DNA of 64,000 nt from Lunularia cruciata (GCA_948567375.1 OX419757.1:26654732-26718731), one strand, 5' to 3'; positions 32,611-44,972 are shown, numbered from the stretch's first letter. Numbers and translations: made by a program. Notes: generated from the letters alone by a model not told the origin.

Positions 32611-33392
32611 CGTCAAGTCATGTTCCTTGTTGGCAAAGGAGATGACTTTGAATTCTTCAATGGTTCATCAAGGTCTTAGTCTTGTTCTATCCTTTTGTAC
32701 TTTTGATAAGCATGTTGGGTGACAAATAATGAAGTCATTGTTTGACTTGATGGGATAGGCTGGAGTAAGTTTGAACTTAATGGAGCCAAAGGGTTGACTG
32801 GTATCAATGTCGTGTTGTCGGCTCAAGGGTTCCACGCAATAGAGTCTTCCTCAACAATTTCTTCTTTGAGTGTGTTGACTTCAACCCAAATGGGAGAATC
32901 AAGCTCAACACCTTTGGAATGTTCTTCAAAATTCCTTTGTGACAATTGAGGATTTGTACATAGGAGGTGTTGACACTCTTCTTTTGTTAATGTCTGTGTT
33001 ATCTTTTTTCAAGCAAAGTTCTTCAAAAACACAACTTCTTTTATAGCTTTAAGGGAAGTTGGTGTATTGGGTCATAGAGAATATGTCTGCCCGCTCGAGT
33101 CATTCTTCTTCTTGGAAGATGGGGATGCAAAGTAGCCTTGCCAACCACCTTCATGTTTCTTTTAGTCACTTTTTTGCAAGGCTTCTTGCACTTTGTGAAG
33201 AAGTTGAAAGTCCAAGGCCTCATGCTTGGTTTTGTCAAGAGTAGATTGGATCTTCAGACGTTCTTCTTCTTCATGCTGCAACGTTCATCTTTGAACTCTC
33301 TCTTCCCGTTGTTCTCTCAATGCAGATATTCATATTGGTTTAACACCCCAATTTGAAATTGGCTTTGTATTCTTCCACTTTTGAGATTCGTA
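32611..33392 (-). other. Leader of element G between primer site and gag core
   Basis: About 780 bases between the primer site and the recognisable capsid core. It probably includes the N-terminal part of gag; no other domain is visible. Confidence 0.5.
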
Positions 33393-33410
33393 TCCCCGAT
33401 AGTGGTACCA
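33393..33410 (-). other. Primer binding site of element G, tRNA-Asp-like
   Basis: Minus strand TGGTACCACTATCGGGGA, seven bases inside the 5' LTR. It is close to TGGCGCCGTTGCCGGGGA, the tRNA-Asp complement used by Athila/Tat elements, with five differences. Confidence 0.72.
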
Positions 33411-34209
33411 AAAATCATGTGACACCCCGGAAAATATCACTTTTGCGGTAATCATGTAAGTAAAGTTTGTTCTTGTAGAGATACTAGTCAAAAATTTCCA
33501 AATACAAAGTAAAGTAACAATTCCAATTCTTCTTGGTTGTGTCTTTAATCTCTCAGGTAGAAACCACACCCAGAAGAGAGTAACAAGCACTAATTTGCTA
33601 TCTTGTCACGAATTAACATTCCTTAATCACAACTCCATCAAATCTTTCCAAACAATCTTGATTGTGATGATTCTGGCTCTCCCAAAAATGGCACTTCACT
33701 ACAAAACAACTTGCCTTAGAATTGTGTTCTACCCCTCCACTGAAGGCACAACTTCCTTGATCAAAATTGCTTCACATCAACACTATATTGCACTCACAAA
33801 TGCAAAATACTACCAACACTACAATTCCTCTCAGATCTATCAAGGCATTGCTCCAATTGCACTTCACTCAAGATCAAACACACAGAATGAAGATCAAGGC
33901 TACAAAATCCAACATCCAACAAACACATTGACTTGCACTTCAAATTTCTCCACACACTCACAAACATAGGCACAAAATTGATACTCGGGATCAAGCTCAA
34001 ACAACAAGCACTGCTTTACAACACTTTGCTTTATCTATTCTCAAAAATAATGAGCACTGAACAACATTTTTCTGCGAATGCTTCCTTTAAATAGTGAACC
34101 AAACAACAATTCTAACAATTATACCATTTCCTAACAACTCTTTTAACCTGTAGATCCAAAATGTCAAACCACCTCTTCATATCTGCCTCTTCAAATCTCA
34201 AATCTGTTA

Positions 34210-37200
34210 CTACTCTAATCCAATGTCTACTTCTTCCTTGGTTTCCAATCCCAAAGTAACTTCACTTACTACTCTGTCCTTGGGTTTCACAACTCCCAAT
34301 TCCTCTACCAATTCTAACACTTCTTTGTTCTGATCTACAATTCCTCTAATGGGTAATCCATCTAACTCCTTATCTTCCGACCCACTCTTCTCTAATATCT
34401 CCAATGGTAATTCCAAAGATATATGCACTCCTATGTCATCTACTTTGGGTTTTGCTTTTACATCCTTCCAAATTTTATCTATCTCTAATTTCACTAAGTC
34501 TAATCTAATTGTGATATTATCTTCCACTTCCAATATTTTCCTATCTACACAAGTTCTAAGACTGATAAGTAAAGCATTCAAATCTTTATCATTTGCATTT
34601 CTCCTCCTTATCTCTTGCACCAACAACTTTAACTCGTGTAGCCTCATCTCTTCAATTTGCACGCTGGTCTCTGTACTCAACATCACATTCATCTTTGTTA
34701 CTATCTCTTTCAATGGCTCCAATCACATTCTTCTCTCCTGTTCTCGATCTGCAAGCCAATCCTCTCTATACATTGCCAATTTTGTTTCGAACTCGGTTTT
34801 CACTGTCTCTTTCTCCTTCTCCTTCTGCACAATCTTCTCCTCTAGATTGCAAAGTAACTCTCTTAATCTCTCTTCCTCTCTATATCTCATTGTCAACTCT
34901 CTTTGCCAGAGCTGCTTCTTCTCTTCTACACTCTCCATCACTCTATCAAGCTCTTGCTCCTTCTTTGCTACTCTTGTCATAGCATGGATAATCTCTAATC
35001 TCGAATCAGGAAACTGTTGTTTCAAGATTTCATACTCAACTACATGTCTTTCCCTGGCTATGACATTTTGCTCTATTATTCTCTCTCTACTCCCCACTTC
35101 TCTCTTCAAGTTCTCAATTACTTGATTCTCTACTACGGCATCTACCCATAGTACTTCCCTTTCCTCCTCACCTTGGAATACATTCTTCTTCAATTCCAAG
35201 TTCTCTTCTTCCAATCGAGCTAACACTTGCAATATAGTCTTCACCTCCGAACACTTTGACTGCATCTCCTTCTTCTTGTATTCTACTTTACTAACAACGG
35301 GCACACAATCTCCCTCAGATATTTTACTCCTTCACTCAGAATTACTTTGGCTTGCGGACTTATCTCCTTCTTCTTCTCTTCCTTGCCCGACTCTTGCCTT
35401 CTTAGCCACAATTGCCTTATAGGAATGGATTCGTTGCTCGCCAAACTTCCACTCTCCACTTTTCTTACCTTACTCGGCCCCGCTTCATACTTCACTCTAT
35501 GCCTAGAGCGGACTCCCCTCTGAATTGTAACTCTCTTTTCCTCCTGCTCTGGAACTTCATCTTCCAGTTTTGAGTTACCTTTCTCCTCCGTCTTCATCTT
35601 AGCTTCCTCCTCTTTGGGTACTACATCTCTACTTTGTCATCGCTGGCACTACTCGTGTCCCCACTCTGAAGCGTGAACTTAGGTTCTTCCTCCTTCTCCA
35701 AGTCTTTGGACTTGCACTCAGCCTCCCCTTCCAACTCTTTGTGCAACAACTCAATAACTACTAGTTCTCTCCTTGGGTTCACCTTTCTAGCTTCCAAGGT
35801 TGCACCTTCTCTACTTCCTCTTCTTCTCCTTGTGGAATGTAACACCCATATGTGCATGTGTGTGGTATTGTGATATTTAACTTGGTATTACAAGTACTTA
35901 AGAGATATTATTTATATAGAGATAAAGGATGGTTCTATATTAGTCATGGTTAGCTAAAGTTAGTCATAGCTAGGATAGAGGGGACCTTACTTTAGAGGAA
36001 GTAGAAAAGATGAGCACCACTATTTTGGATTTTAGTGTGTTGACTGGGTATTATTCCTAGGTGTTTGGCTTTGAGGAAAGAGTTGAGAACTCTTGGGCCC
36101 GCAAGCCTTTTGTTTTGGATTCTTCTTTAGTCCAAGGATAGCCCATGTGAAGGAATCCTTGACTTAGTGGTTGGGTCAAGATAGGACCACATGCTTAGGG
36201 GAATATGCCCATGTGAATGGATATTCGTTTCTACTTTTTGACTTTACTTGACTTTTAGTTTAGTAACTTGAGTTACTACGGTAATTAGTAACTTTGGTAC
36301 GTAACTATTTCACAAGTATATAAACAAGGGGTGAGGAGGTACTCATCATCCTTTCATTTGCAACTATCTCTCTCTCATTGAGTTCTCTAGTGAGCAATGT
36401 CTTGAGTCTTGGAGTGTTAGCCTTGGAGGAGTATGATGGAGTTGGGATTCCTTGCCTTCTTAGTCCATGGTGCGCTACCATAATAGCCATCAGAGGTTCA
36501 TCCTGAGTGAGAGACAGGCCGGCTCACAGGACTCCTCTTCTTTGACTTTGGAGTACTCACCTTCACTTGCACACTCTGCCCCGTCTACTTGTAGTACTCA
36601 TCGCTACTCTTGATTTGCAAGATGGACTGCTGCTCCTTTGCATCAACATCTCTTCTCAAGTCGGGGTGGAAATGAGACACCATCTTGTGTCTCTCCGCCG
36701 CATTGAGCAAGTTCAGCCCTAGATAGAAGTGGGCTGCAAATGGCACAATGTAATGTGATAGCAACTTGTCTTGCAAATTCCACATCATCTGTTGACTCCT
36801 CTAATGAAAACACTTTGCTCAATTAATTGGCTCTCCTACAAACATCATATAGAAGAACACTGCTTGGTGCTTCATCACATAAGTCAGTCTCTCCAGCTTC
36901 AAGATTGCCATTAGAGCACTCACAATCCTCCTATTGACAGGATCCTTATAGCTCTTTACATTGTAGCCATTCTTCATGTGCTTCGAAGAGAAGGCATCTC
37001 TCACTTCTTGGGTTTCTTTGGCTACTTCTCCCTTCTCCAAGAACATGGCACCCTGCTCTACTCCTACTTCTCTCCCAAGTACTAATCTCCAATCCAACTC
37101 TGTCCATCAAGCCGGATTTCCTCTCTTCCCTTCTTCTTTAGGACCATCAAGACACTTACTCTTGATGATCTCAATCATGAAACTTGGAAAACTAACATTC

Positions 37201-37700
37201 CAGTTCCATGCCAAGAATGTGATCTGAAGCTTGCTCAAGACCTCGATTCTCATGATCACATCTAACCTCCGAATTGCATGATTTCTCACTGCAAATTCAA
37301 AGTTCTTCTTCCTACCTCCCATCTTTCTCTTCCACTTTGGGTTGGGGACTATTCTTCCTACTGATTCCCAAATTAACTCTCTCAACTTCCTCTTGACACA
37401 CCATCGCATCTTTGACTACACTTCCCTTCCCACGATCTCTTGCATGACGACTTCTTAACGGTGAGGGAAAATTGCTTATCATTGCTTTGTCTCTAGCCCA
37501 AATTTTAAAGTGGCACGTCTCCTCTGTCTTTCTTCACTTTGAGTTTCTACTGAGAAATCACACCTCTTGCATGCTCCTGTCACTATCAATTGTCCCTCAC
37601 ACCTATGACCACCATTTTTGTGAACGGTTCCTTCTTGAATGTCTTGCCCCAAACTAAAGTTGTTAAATTGTCCTTGCCTCGGGTTGAGCACTTCCAAGAT
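34210..37700 (-). pseudogene. U3-embedded coiled-coil gene of element G, 5' LTR copy
   Basis: Counterpart of the 3' LTR copy. From its start: a small basic part (37479-37697), a segment with LDVIMRIEVLSKLQITFLAW and FMIEIIKSKCLDGPKEEGKR, then NRRIVSALMAILKLERLTYV and an AHFYLGLNLLNAAERHKMVS segment. After the nested insertion come the charged middle and a 193-codon open coiled coil (34723-35304; VLARLEEENLELKKN, EVGSRERIIEQN). A 170-codon open end follows (34210-34722; LRTCVDRKILEVEDNITIRL). Together the region could have encoded a protein on the order of a thousand residues. Function unknown; the copy is broken. Confidence 0.75.
35838..36528. repeat. LTR-like insertion (about 690 bp) inside the 5' LTR of G
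   Basis: Comparison of the two G LTRs shows foreign sequence between CTCCTTGTGG and CTCCTCTTCTTTGAC. It begins TGTAACACCC, ends GGCTCACA, and has a TATATAAAC box near 36317, all typical of a plant LTR reading on the plus strand. No internal region follows, so it is probably a solo LTR of an otherwise unseen family. I could not find a clean target duplication. Confidence 0.65.
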
Positions 37701-37895
37701 AAAGTCTCCTTACTTTGGGTTATATGCTGATAGGGCAATTTTGAGTTCCTTGCCTTCTGACACGTTGTCACTTTACCTTGGGTTACACCCCGAGGACATC
37801 TTTCTTTGCCTTCTTCTGCCATACAAGCACAATTTGACTTCTTTTGTACACTTCTTATTTGGAAATAAAAATAAAACAAAAATGTGGGTACCACA

Positions 37896-37900
37896 TCTTT
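37896..37900. repeat. Target site duplication of element G, right copy (TCTTT)
   Basis: Matches TCTTT at 23952-23956. Confidence 0.88.
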
Positions 37901-38379
37901 CTATCAACCCCTTTCAATCAACTCAAAACAATCTTTCATATCCATGCTCCTCAATCTCCATCCATAATTGGAGAAGCTTGATAACCATAATCAAGACTCC
38001 CTAATGTCCTTGATCTCAAAAGGTTTGATCATCATAACCAGATCCTCCTTGATTGGAAAATCCAAAAAAACTTAATACCCTAATGACTATTGTGAAGAAT
38101 TCTTCATCAATAGTTAATTGCTTGAAACACCTCTATGGCTTGAGTCACACTCCTAGAAACAAATCCAGAACCACCAACAACCTTTCATACCATTCCTAAG
38201 AGAAAATATGCCATATAATGCCTTTAAATACCAAAAACCAACACAAGTGGACAAGTAGAAGCTAAGTGACAAGCTACAAGAAAACCAAGTACGGGAAACC
38301 AACACAACAAGAATTTGGTGAAAACTTAAGTACAAGAAACTCATAATCTGGGAAACAATCACATTCAAATAGCTATAAA
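37901..38379. other. No feature recognised
   Basis: Right flank of the G insertion; AT-rich, without coding blocks. Confidence 0.4.
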
Positions 38380-39860
38380 TTCTTCTCTAGACCTTTGATT
38401 GCCATGATTTTGGTGTCAAAGGTAAGCCCTTGATAATACAATTCAAACAAGATGAAGCATGCTCTATTTGAATTAATAATCACAAAGAAATTAACCCTAA
38501 AATACATTGCTAGACATGATTCTAAGAATGAAGTTGTAAGATGCTCATTGTGGGATATCCTATGGGATCCAATTGCAAGATTCTTCCTATAGGAATCAAG
38601 TCCAAGGATTCTCCTTGTGTGAATCAAGTTCAAGAAGATAGAGAACTTCAATTTACAATAACTTCTTCTCTAGACCTCTGTTTGCAATGATTTTGGTGTG
38701 TACAAAAAGTTCGTGAGAAGATACTTCAACAAGATAAAGAATGCTTTGTTTGGACTAGTAAGCTCAAAGAAAATAGCCCCAACTTGATTTGCAAGATTCA
38801 TTGCCACATGCCTTATGGGATTCTACTATAGGATGCCATGTGGTATTTGATTGCACAACTCTCACAATATGGATGCCTTATGGTATTTAGCATATATAAA
38901 TCAGTCCAAGAATAGAATACAAGAATTTTCAACTAGTCATAACTTTTCTTTAGATATCCGTTTGCCATGATTTTGGTGTTCACCAAAAACTCTTAAGAAG
39001 ACATGTCCAATGACATAAAGCACTTTGTATATGGACAAGTTTCCATGGGATTCCTTACCAAATGCCTTGCGGGATTCAACTATGGGATACCTTGTGGGAT
39101 CCAATTGTAGGATTGTCACAATCAAAACACCTTAAAGTTTTTGTCGTATTGAAATCAATTGCAAAACTATCATAATGGAGACACCCTATGGAATTTGGAC
39201 TACAAGAGTCAACTACATGATGCCTTGTGGGATCCTACTATGGGACTCCTTCTATGGGAATTAACTCCAAGAAGACAAGAATGTTCAATTGGTCATAACT
39301 TCTTCTTTACACCTCTGTTTACAATGATTTTGGTGACTACAAGAAGCTCTCAACAAGATGTTTCCATTGAAATGAAATATATACTGTTTAGACCAATATT
39401 CATGGAGAAATAAGGCCTGATATGAATTTTAGGATGCATTTCCTTAGCCTTGCAATAATTAATTGCATGACTTTTTTTATGGGAATTAACTCCAAGAAGA
39501 TAAGAACATTCAATTGGTCATAACTTCTCTCTTACACTTCTATTTGCCATGATTTTGGGGACTACAAAAAGCCCTTGAGAAGATGCTTCCAATGAGATGA
39601 AGCATACCTCCTATTTAGACTCATATTCATAGAGAAACAAGCTTAAACATGAATTGTGGGATGTCTTGCCTTAGCCTTGTAGGATTCTATTGTGTGACTC
39701 CTTCTATGGGAGTTAACTTCAAGAAGACAAGAACATTCAATTGGTCATAACTTCTACTTTACACCTTCATTTGCCATGATTTTGATGACTATGGAGATCC
39801 CTTGACAAGACACTTCCAATGAAATGAAGCACATGTTGTTTAGATTAGTATTTAGAGAGA
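38380..39860. repeat. Degenerate tandem array, six units of about 225-355 bp
   Basis: A head motif, CATAACTTCTTCTYTAGACC followed by CTGTTTGCCATGATTTTGGTG, starts near 38381, 38664, 38944, 39301, 39526 and 39751. Between heads the units share AAGATG-TTCCAATGAGATGAAGCA-like and GGGAATTAACTCCAAGAAGA-like segments. Spacing is 283, 280, 357, 225 and 225. The right-hand units are the most regular. Confidence 0.75.
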
Positions 39861-40389
39861 AATAAGCCTTGGCATGAACTACTCCTACCTTAACCAATAG
39901 ATCAGCCCGTAGTAGAGCAGCACTTAGTAGCTCATATTAGCCAATAGGTCAGCCTATAGTAAGCCCTTAATTCAACACATAGTTCAACTTTCACAAAACA
40001 TGGATTTTAAAACTTGAGAGAATTTATATTAAAATGTATTTGAAGTAGTTTTTAATGAGTAGGCAATCCATTTCACAACAATAGATGCAATTGAACATAT
40101 GAACAAGTACAAAAAAAATGGATTGAATTTCCCATGAGAATAAGGAAAATAGATAGGAATGAGAATGATAGACTAAATTGGAATCATAGGTGAGGAGAAG
40201 GACTATGTATATTTTTTGCTCTAACTATGGGTGGAGATGGGAACTTTATGTCTTTGCATGTATTTTTTGTCCAAACATCATGCAAGGGTTTACAAATGAA
40301 TGTCATCATGACATCATGATTTTTTTCATGGTTTCATCATTGTTGCACTTATGTTGTTTGGTTCACAAAGATAATGCAATTGTGTGTGA
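39861..40389. other. No gene recognised
   Basis: Contains a short repeated phrase (AATAGATCAGCCCGTAGTA and AATAGGTCAGCCTATAGTA at about 39896 and 39941), otherwise unremarkable AT-rich DNA. Confidence 0.4.
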
Positions 40390-40620
40390 AATCAAGAAGG
40401 ATGGGAAGACCTCATCAAGCCATACACGGAAGAGACTAGGAGGTAAAACAGTGCTAAGCCTCAACAGTATTGATAAGAAGAATCTGTCCTACAACACATA
40501 AGATATTTGAGCTATGCAAGTCGTATGGTCTACAAACGATTAGAGCATCCAAAAAAGCATCAACTAGTGTGATTTTTCTCCTATGGATTGCACTAGCCAA
40601 TGCTTTCTATAGTGCAATGG
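40390..40620 (+). repeat. Left arm of an inverted repeat of about 230 bp
   Basis: Its complement matches 43705-43930 at roughly 75-80 percent by eye. Shared landmarks include GAAGGATGGGAAGAC, GAGCTATGCAAGTCGTA and TGGTCTACA, in the same order from the outside inward. Confidence 0.78.
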
Positions 40621-40699
40621 ACACATGTTGACTAGAGTATGCCGTGAAAGATAAGAGTAAGAGTGATACCCCCTAACATCTAGAATGATATGCACTTGC

Positions 40700-43500
40700 A
40701 TACTCCTTCACAAATGTACCAAAATCCACATCTGTTGCCCCATATAACCTCCAAGGATAGAGGAAACAAAGAAGTGACCTTGTTGCATATCTCTATACTT
40801 AGAGATCTTGCCTACAACCGCTCTACTTGCCACCCATCCAAGAGGATAATTGATCACTCCTTTTAATACCACATCACATGTAGTGTCTATAACCACAATA
40901 TTTGTTATTGCTACTTGATCATCTCGGACCAAGTATAAGTTTGCCTTGACTTTTGTTGTCTGCAAAGCATGCCAATGCTCCTTCCAAGCAATGTATATAC
41001 TTTCTCATGCCATGAAAGATAATAGATCCTTGATATTACCATTGGGTAGCTATCCTTTGTCCTTCAAAATGACACCATGTCATGTGGATTGCATCTAGTG
41101 TAGAATCATACTCACAAGTGACTAATGAAGATGCAGATGGGTGAACCAAACTTAGGCAAAACCTTGTTGCTACAAAGAAAGTAATTGGTGCAAGTTGAAA
41201 TGCCCTAGTGCACAATTGAGCTAAGATCCAAAAGCTTGCATCTTTGCAAGAGCAAGAGCAAAAATGTGCTCTAGTAGTACAAGGAATGGATGAGTCAACT
41301 ATAAGAGAATGTAATATATGTTTAAACTATTGCCCCATCAAGGAAAGATTGCAAATCTTTGGTCCAATTTGATGGTAGGAAAGTAAAGGATGAAAGGTAC
41401 TCTTGTGCTTATGGCAATAAATTGTCTCTCATCTACCATAATAACACCTAGAGAGAAAAAGCTCCCTCTTCCATCTTTGTCACATATGACTCCGAGATTG
41501 GCCTATCAACAACTACAAAAAGAGAAGAAAGTAGAGGTATTGAGAGAGCTCAACTAGCCCAAAATGCTCTAGGTGCCATCTTCTCCATAGATAGTAGGCC
41601 TACCCCTCTACAAAAGATTGGTAGAAATTTCTATCTATGTGCCAAATTCCTTATCACACATTCAAATGTCCCTAGTCCAATGATATCACTAAAGACACCC
41701 ATAATCCTCCTAACAAACATACTCAAATGTGATAAGAAGGTCATAAAATGAGCAACCGTGCAAAGAAGGTAGGTCAGTCTATAGGCAATACTAGAATAAA
41801 TTATACCAAATGCCCCCTACAAATCTCTTAGTAAGGGGAGGTTATGCAAGTGAACAATATCCTCTACAAGGGCTACGTTTAGGAATTATGTGACAGAATC
41901 CTTGGATATTATAGGCACTCCAAGAATACATAGGCCATTTGAAGATGTGATACATCCCTCTAGAAAATGGAGGTAAGGAGAAATACCTAAAGGGAACCAT
42001 GCTCTACACTTTGATACCTTGACTCTCATGCTTATAAGATGAAGCTTGATAGTCAAGTGCTACCTACCTAATCTGATCTACAAGGTCCAAAACATGTGTA
42101 TCATCTACCAAGGAGGGAAAGACACAACCTAGCATGGCCAAAGTAGTATATAAGAGTGCTCTAAAGTGAGCCATGGCAAATAAAAATCCCCCTTAAGGAT
42201 CTCCTTATCATGTACCTATGATCAGCTTTAGGACAATGACTCCTTCCTATGAGAAATCGTGTTGTTAATAAAGAGAAGGAAGGCCATAGAAAGACCACAC
42301 AAAAAGGAATAAGACTTGCCAAGGATCCATTGGCCTCCCTAAGTTCTCTAATGGATGCATGTGAGATACTATTAAAAGCATTATCAACATCACCTTTAGA
42401 ACAACCCACTTGTAGTGTATATCTAGGAGTGCTCTAAGCCTAAAGATATAACCTCACAACCTATGGGTGTAGCAACTCCGTATTGATGTGGATTGAGGTG
42501 TTGTCAAAAGTGAGAACAACATTGAGGAACAATGGTACAACTAGCAAGATGCAAAATGACCTCCTTAATAATAGTTGATTTAATGCCTCATGTTCCCTTA
42601 TCCATTGAGAAAATCTAACTAGCTCCTAACACCCTCACTAATTGATGTAAGAATCTCTTCCCACACTACTATTGTAGCCACTTGAAATAGCTCGATAAAA
42701 CCACTAGAGGGATCATTTGGCTAGAAGAAATCTCTAAGAGCTATTGATTGGCATGAGTGATAAGGAAAAGATATAGTTCTTCCTTCAGCACCATTCATCA
42801 AACTCAGAATACCATCCCTAATATACCTCTTGAGGAGAGGCATGAGGCTGTGCACAATGTTTGTGCAGGTCTATCAAGACATAAAAACTTCTCATGTTGA
42901 TAGTCCAAGATCTCTAGTGATACTCCTCTCCTATAAAAAGATGTAATAAGCATAAGAAAGAGATAGTATCATTAATGGGACTAGCCATAGACAAAGGGTA
43001 TAGGGCTCACATTTCTCTACTATACTCTTGCACTTGACACAATATCCTACAATGTCATAATCAAATGGAATTTGTAGTATCCCATGATTGAACCTGTCTC
43101 CTGAGATGTGCAGCCCGTACGGACTCCTCCTATAAGGTAGACCAATCCTCCACTCAGAATCTATGAAATCTAGCAGTTCCGGTGGAACTACATTATGAAA
43201 ACCAATAGAATAAAATTGAAAATTCTTGACCTATCACTCTCATCATTAATGAATCACTCCAGACTCTAAAAAACCTAAATATCTTCATATGTTTCTATTA
43301 GACTCTCCATATCCTTCAATGTAGGTACCAATGGAACCAAAGAGAATTAACTATTCACTAATGTGCTACAAGCTAACATGCCCTCAGAAATTCCAGAATT
43401 TCTCCTCACTCTGCCTTCTCTCCTCACTTTGTCTTCTCTCCTCGCTCTCTCAAATGTCTCCCAATCCTCCATTTCAAGAACAATCCAGTTTGGTCCAAAT
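40700..43500 (-). pseudogene. LINE-like reverse transcriptase remnant
   Basis: Minus-strand remnant of a non-LTR reverse transcriptase of the kind with QYGVATPIGCEVIS (about 42440-42480), followed by VDNAFNSISHASIRELREAN (about 42330-42395) and GSLASLIPF. A catalytic FPSLVDDTHVLDL block lies near 42080-42120. In related plant proteins these read QFGV-P-GAE, DF-NAFN-VSR and SLADDTH. A downstream segment (40708-40965, LYLVRDDQVAITNIVVIDTT) corresponds to the C-terminal part of that family. The frame is interrupted by many stops and shifts, so the copy is dead and old. No poly(A) tail or target duplication is visible. Confidence 0.72.
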
Positions 43501-43589
43501 AAGAGGAATGCTCAAGATCTAGGAGGAAGAATTTAACTCTATATTTGTATTCTACGAGAAAGTATTTTAGTGATTAGAACGGAAGAGAA

Positions 43590-43671
43590 AGATAAGGCGT
43601 TGAAAGGAAAAGCAAACAGCTGCCGGAGAAAGATAAGGTGTTGAAAGGAAAAGCAAACAGCTGCCGGAGAA
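43590..43671. repeat. Direct duplication, 41 bp twice
   Basis: The unit starting AGATAAGGYGTTGAAAGG and ending CAGCTGCCGGAGAA occurs at 43590-43630 and 43631-43671 with a single difference. Confidence 0.93.
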
Positions 43672-43704
43672 AACTTCCAACGTGATTTTTCAAACGTACA
43701 CAAT

Positions 43705-43930
43705 GCCAAACATTACTATCCTATAGTGGCTGGTGCAATTCATAGGAGAGCAATCACATTAGGTGATGTTTCTTCGGATGCTCCAGTTGTGTGTAGACCG
43801 TACGACTTGCATAGCTCGGATATCTTAGGTGCGGTAGGGCAGATTTCTCATATAGACTCTATTGGGGCTTAGCTCCATGTTACCCTTTTTGTCTCTCCCT
43901 ACGTCTTGATGGTGTCTTCCCATCCTTCGT
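43705..43930 (-). repeat. Right arm of the inverted repeat
   Basis: Complement of the left arm at 40390-40620. Together they enclose the LINE-like remnant in a unit of about 3.5 kb. Confidence 0.78.
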
Positions 43931-44950
43931 TTTTCCTACGCGGTCGCCTTTTCACTATCCTATAGTTGTTGAATCCATAGACTTTTCTATCTCAAAAGCT
44001 CCTATAGAACTTAAAGCGTGTATAAAAGGAGAATACGAGGCAGACGTGAGCTGCGCACATATGTGTAAATACAAAGAGGTTGATGCATTGCGTGCTAAGT
44101 AGTGACGATGCAGCCTATTATTCGGATCCCTTACCTAATAAGAGATGTAGACGACGAGAATCATGGATATATCATTACACTAGAGCACGTATATAAGTCT
44201 CGTGTCCAATAATGTCCATTCTTTCTTGCGTCTCTCCGCGATTCTCTTACTTCCTTTTGCAATACCTACAAATACAAGAGTGAACACGAAAGTATCATCC
44301 ACTTTTCTCCATCTTTAGTATCAACAAATGATGATTGTTGTGACAGATTTCTTAATCTTCCAATAAATCTCCTCAATTGAATTATATAGAGCATCCATAC
44401 AAGTTTACCATATATCTATCTAAGGTTTTGAACAACAAGCTACTTTAGGTTCTGTCAAGTGTTGGATAGTTGTTTAATGGTCAAATAATATTTTGACAAG
44501 AAAACCAATCACAACCAAACGGATTAGCCAATGGTACGTGTTTGGATATATCTAGATTCTAAATATGTTTAGAGAATGTCTATAGTATGACAAGTAATTA
44601 TATCGATGAAATATTTTCCATCTCAAGTAAATCTTTATAGTCATCCAAATTACAGTAATCATTCCTAAATAAGGAAGTAAACTTGTATAAGCATCCAATT
44701 TACAATAGCCATTCCTCAAATAAGGAGCTAATCTCTTATTTGTCTTTTTTTTATATCAACTATCAACAAAGCATAGCAACTGCCTTAGTATTCGCAGTGT
44801 CATGATAAGAAAAGGGAAATGACAAGATTACAACAGCTGCAATCCTAACCTGGATGCCGTATAGCAGGCTACTCGGGTGCTGTCTGACAAAGGACTCACA
44901 GGAGACGTGCCACTGAGATCTGGTTTACAAGTAAATGGATCCCAACCAAG

Positions 44951-44972
44951 TATATATATATATATATATATA
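44951..44972. repeat. TA dinucleotide microsatellite
   Basis: Eleven TA units in a row. Confidence 0.95.

Larger units (their letters stand above)
23957..37895 (-). mobile_element. Element G: Ty3/gypsy (Tat/Athila-like) with giant LTRs carrying a gene (13.9 kb)
   Basis: On the minus strand the order is 5' LTR (37895-33418), primer site, leader, gag with two zinc knuckles, protease, reverse transcriptase, RNase H, integrase, polypurine tract and 3' LTR (27330-23957). The element is bounded by TCTTT duplications. The LTRs are 4.48 and 3.37 kb; the longer contains a nested insertion, and the rest of the difference comes from smaller indels. In a stretch of about 420 bases at one end the two LTRs differ by roughly 40 positions (8-10 percent), so G is older than B. 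The reverse transcriptase motif FIDDFCVFG and the tRNA-Asp-like primer site suggest the Tat/Athila branch. Broken, with more than a dozen breaks. Confidence 0.9.
33418..37895 (-). repeat. 5' LTR of element G (4478 bp, with nested insertion)
   Basis: On the minus strand it begins TGTGGTACCCACA at 37895 and ends GGGGTGTCACA at 33418 beside the primer site. It aligns with the 3' LTR along its whole length, apart from a foreign insertion at about 35838-36528 and smaller indels. TCTTT follows at 37896. Confidence 0.88.

Noticed and set aside
34349-35125. A 258-codon plus-strand frame
   Set aside because: Opposite-strand shadow of the U3 coiled-coil gene of G; Ser/Leu/Phe composition with no domain.
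33418-37895. A second, tandem G element sharing an LTR with G
   Set aside because: I first took the coiled-coil region as a post-pol gene and the right-hand copy as the tail of another element. The TCTTT duplications at 23952 and 37896, the polypurine tract at 27331 and the exact end of homology at 37895 show that these are the two long LTRs of one element.
38380-39860. CRISPR-like or satellite array with regular spacers
   Set aside because: Spacing is irregular (225-357) and similarity extends through the spacers, so it is a degenerate tandem repeat, in plant DNA.
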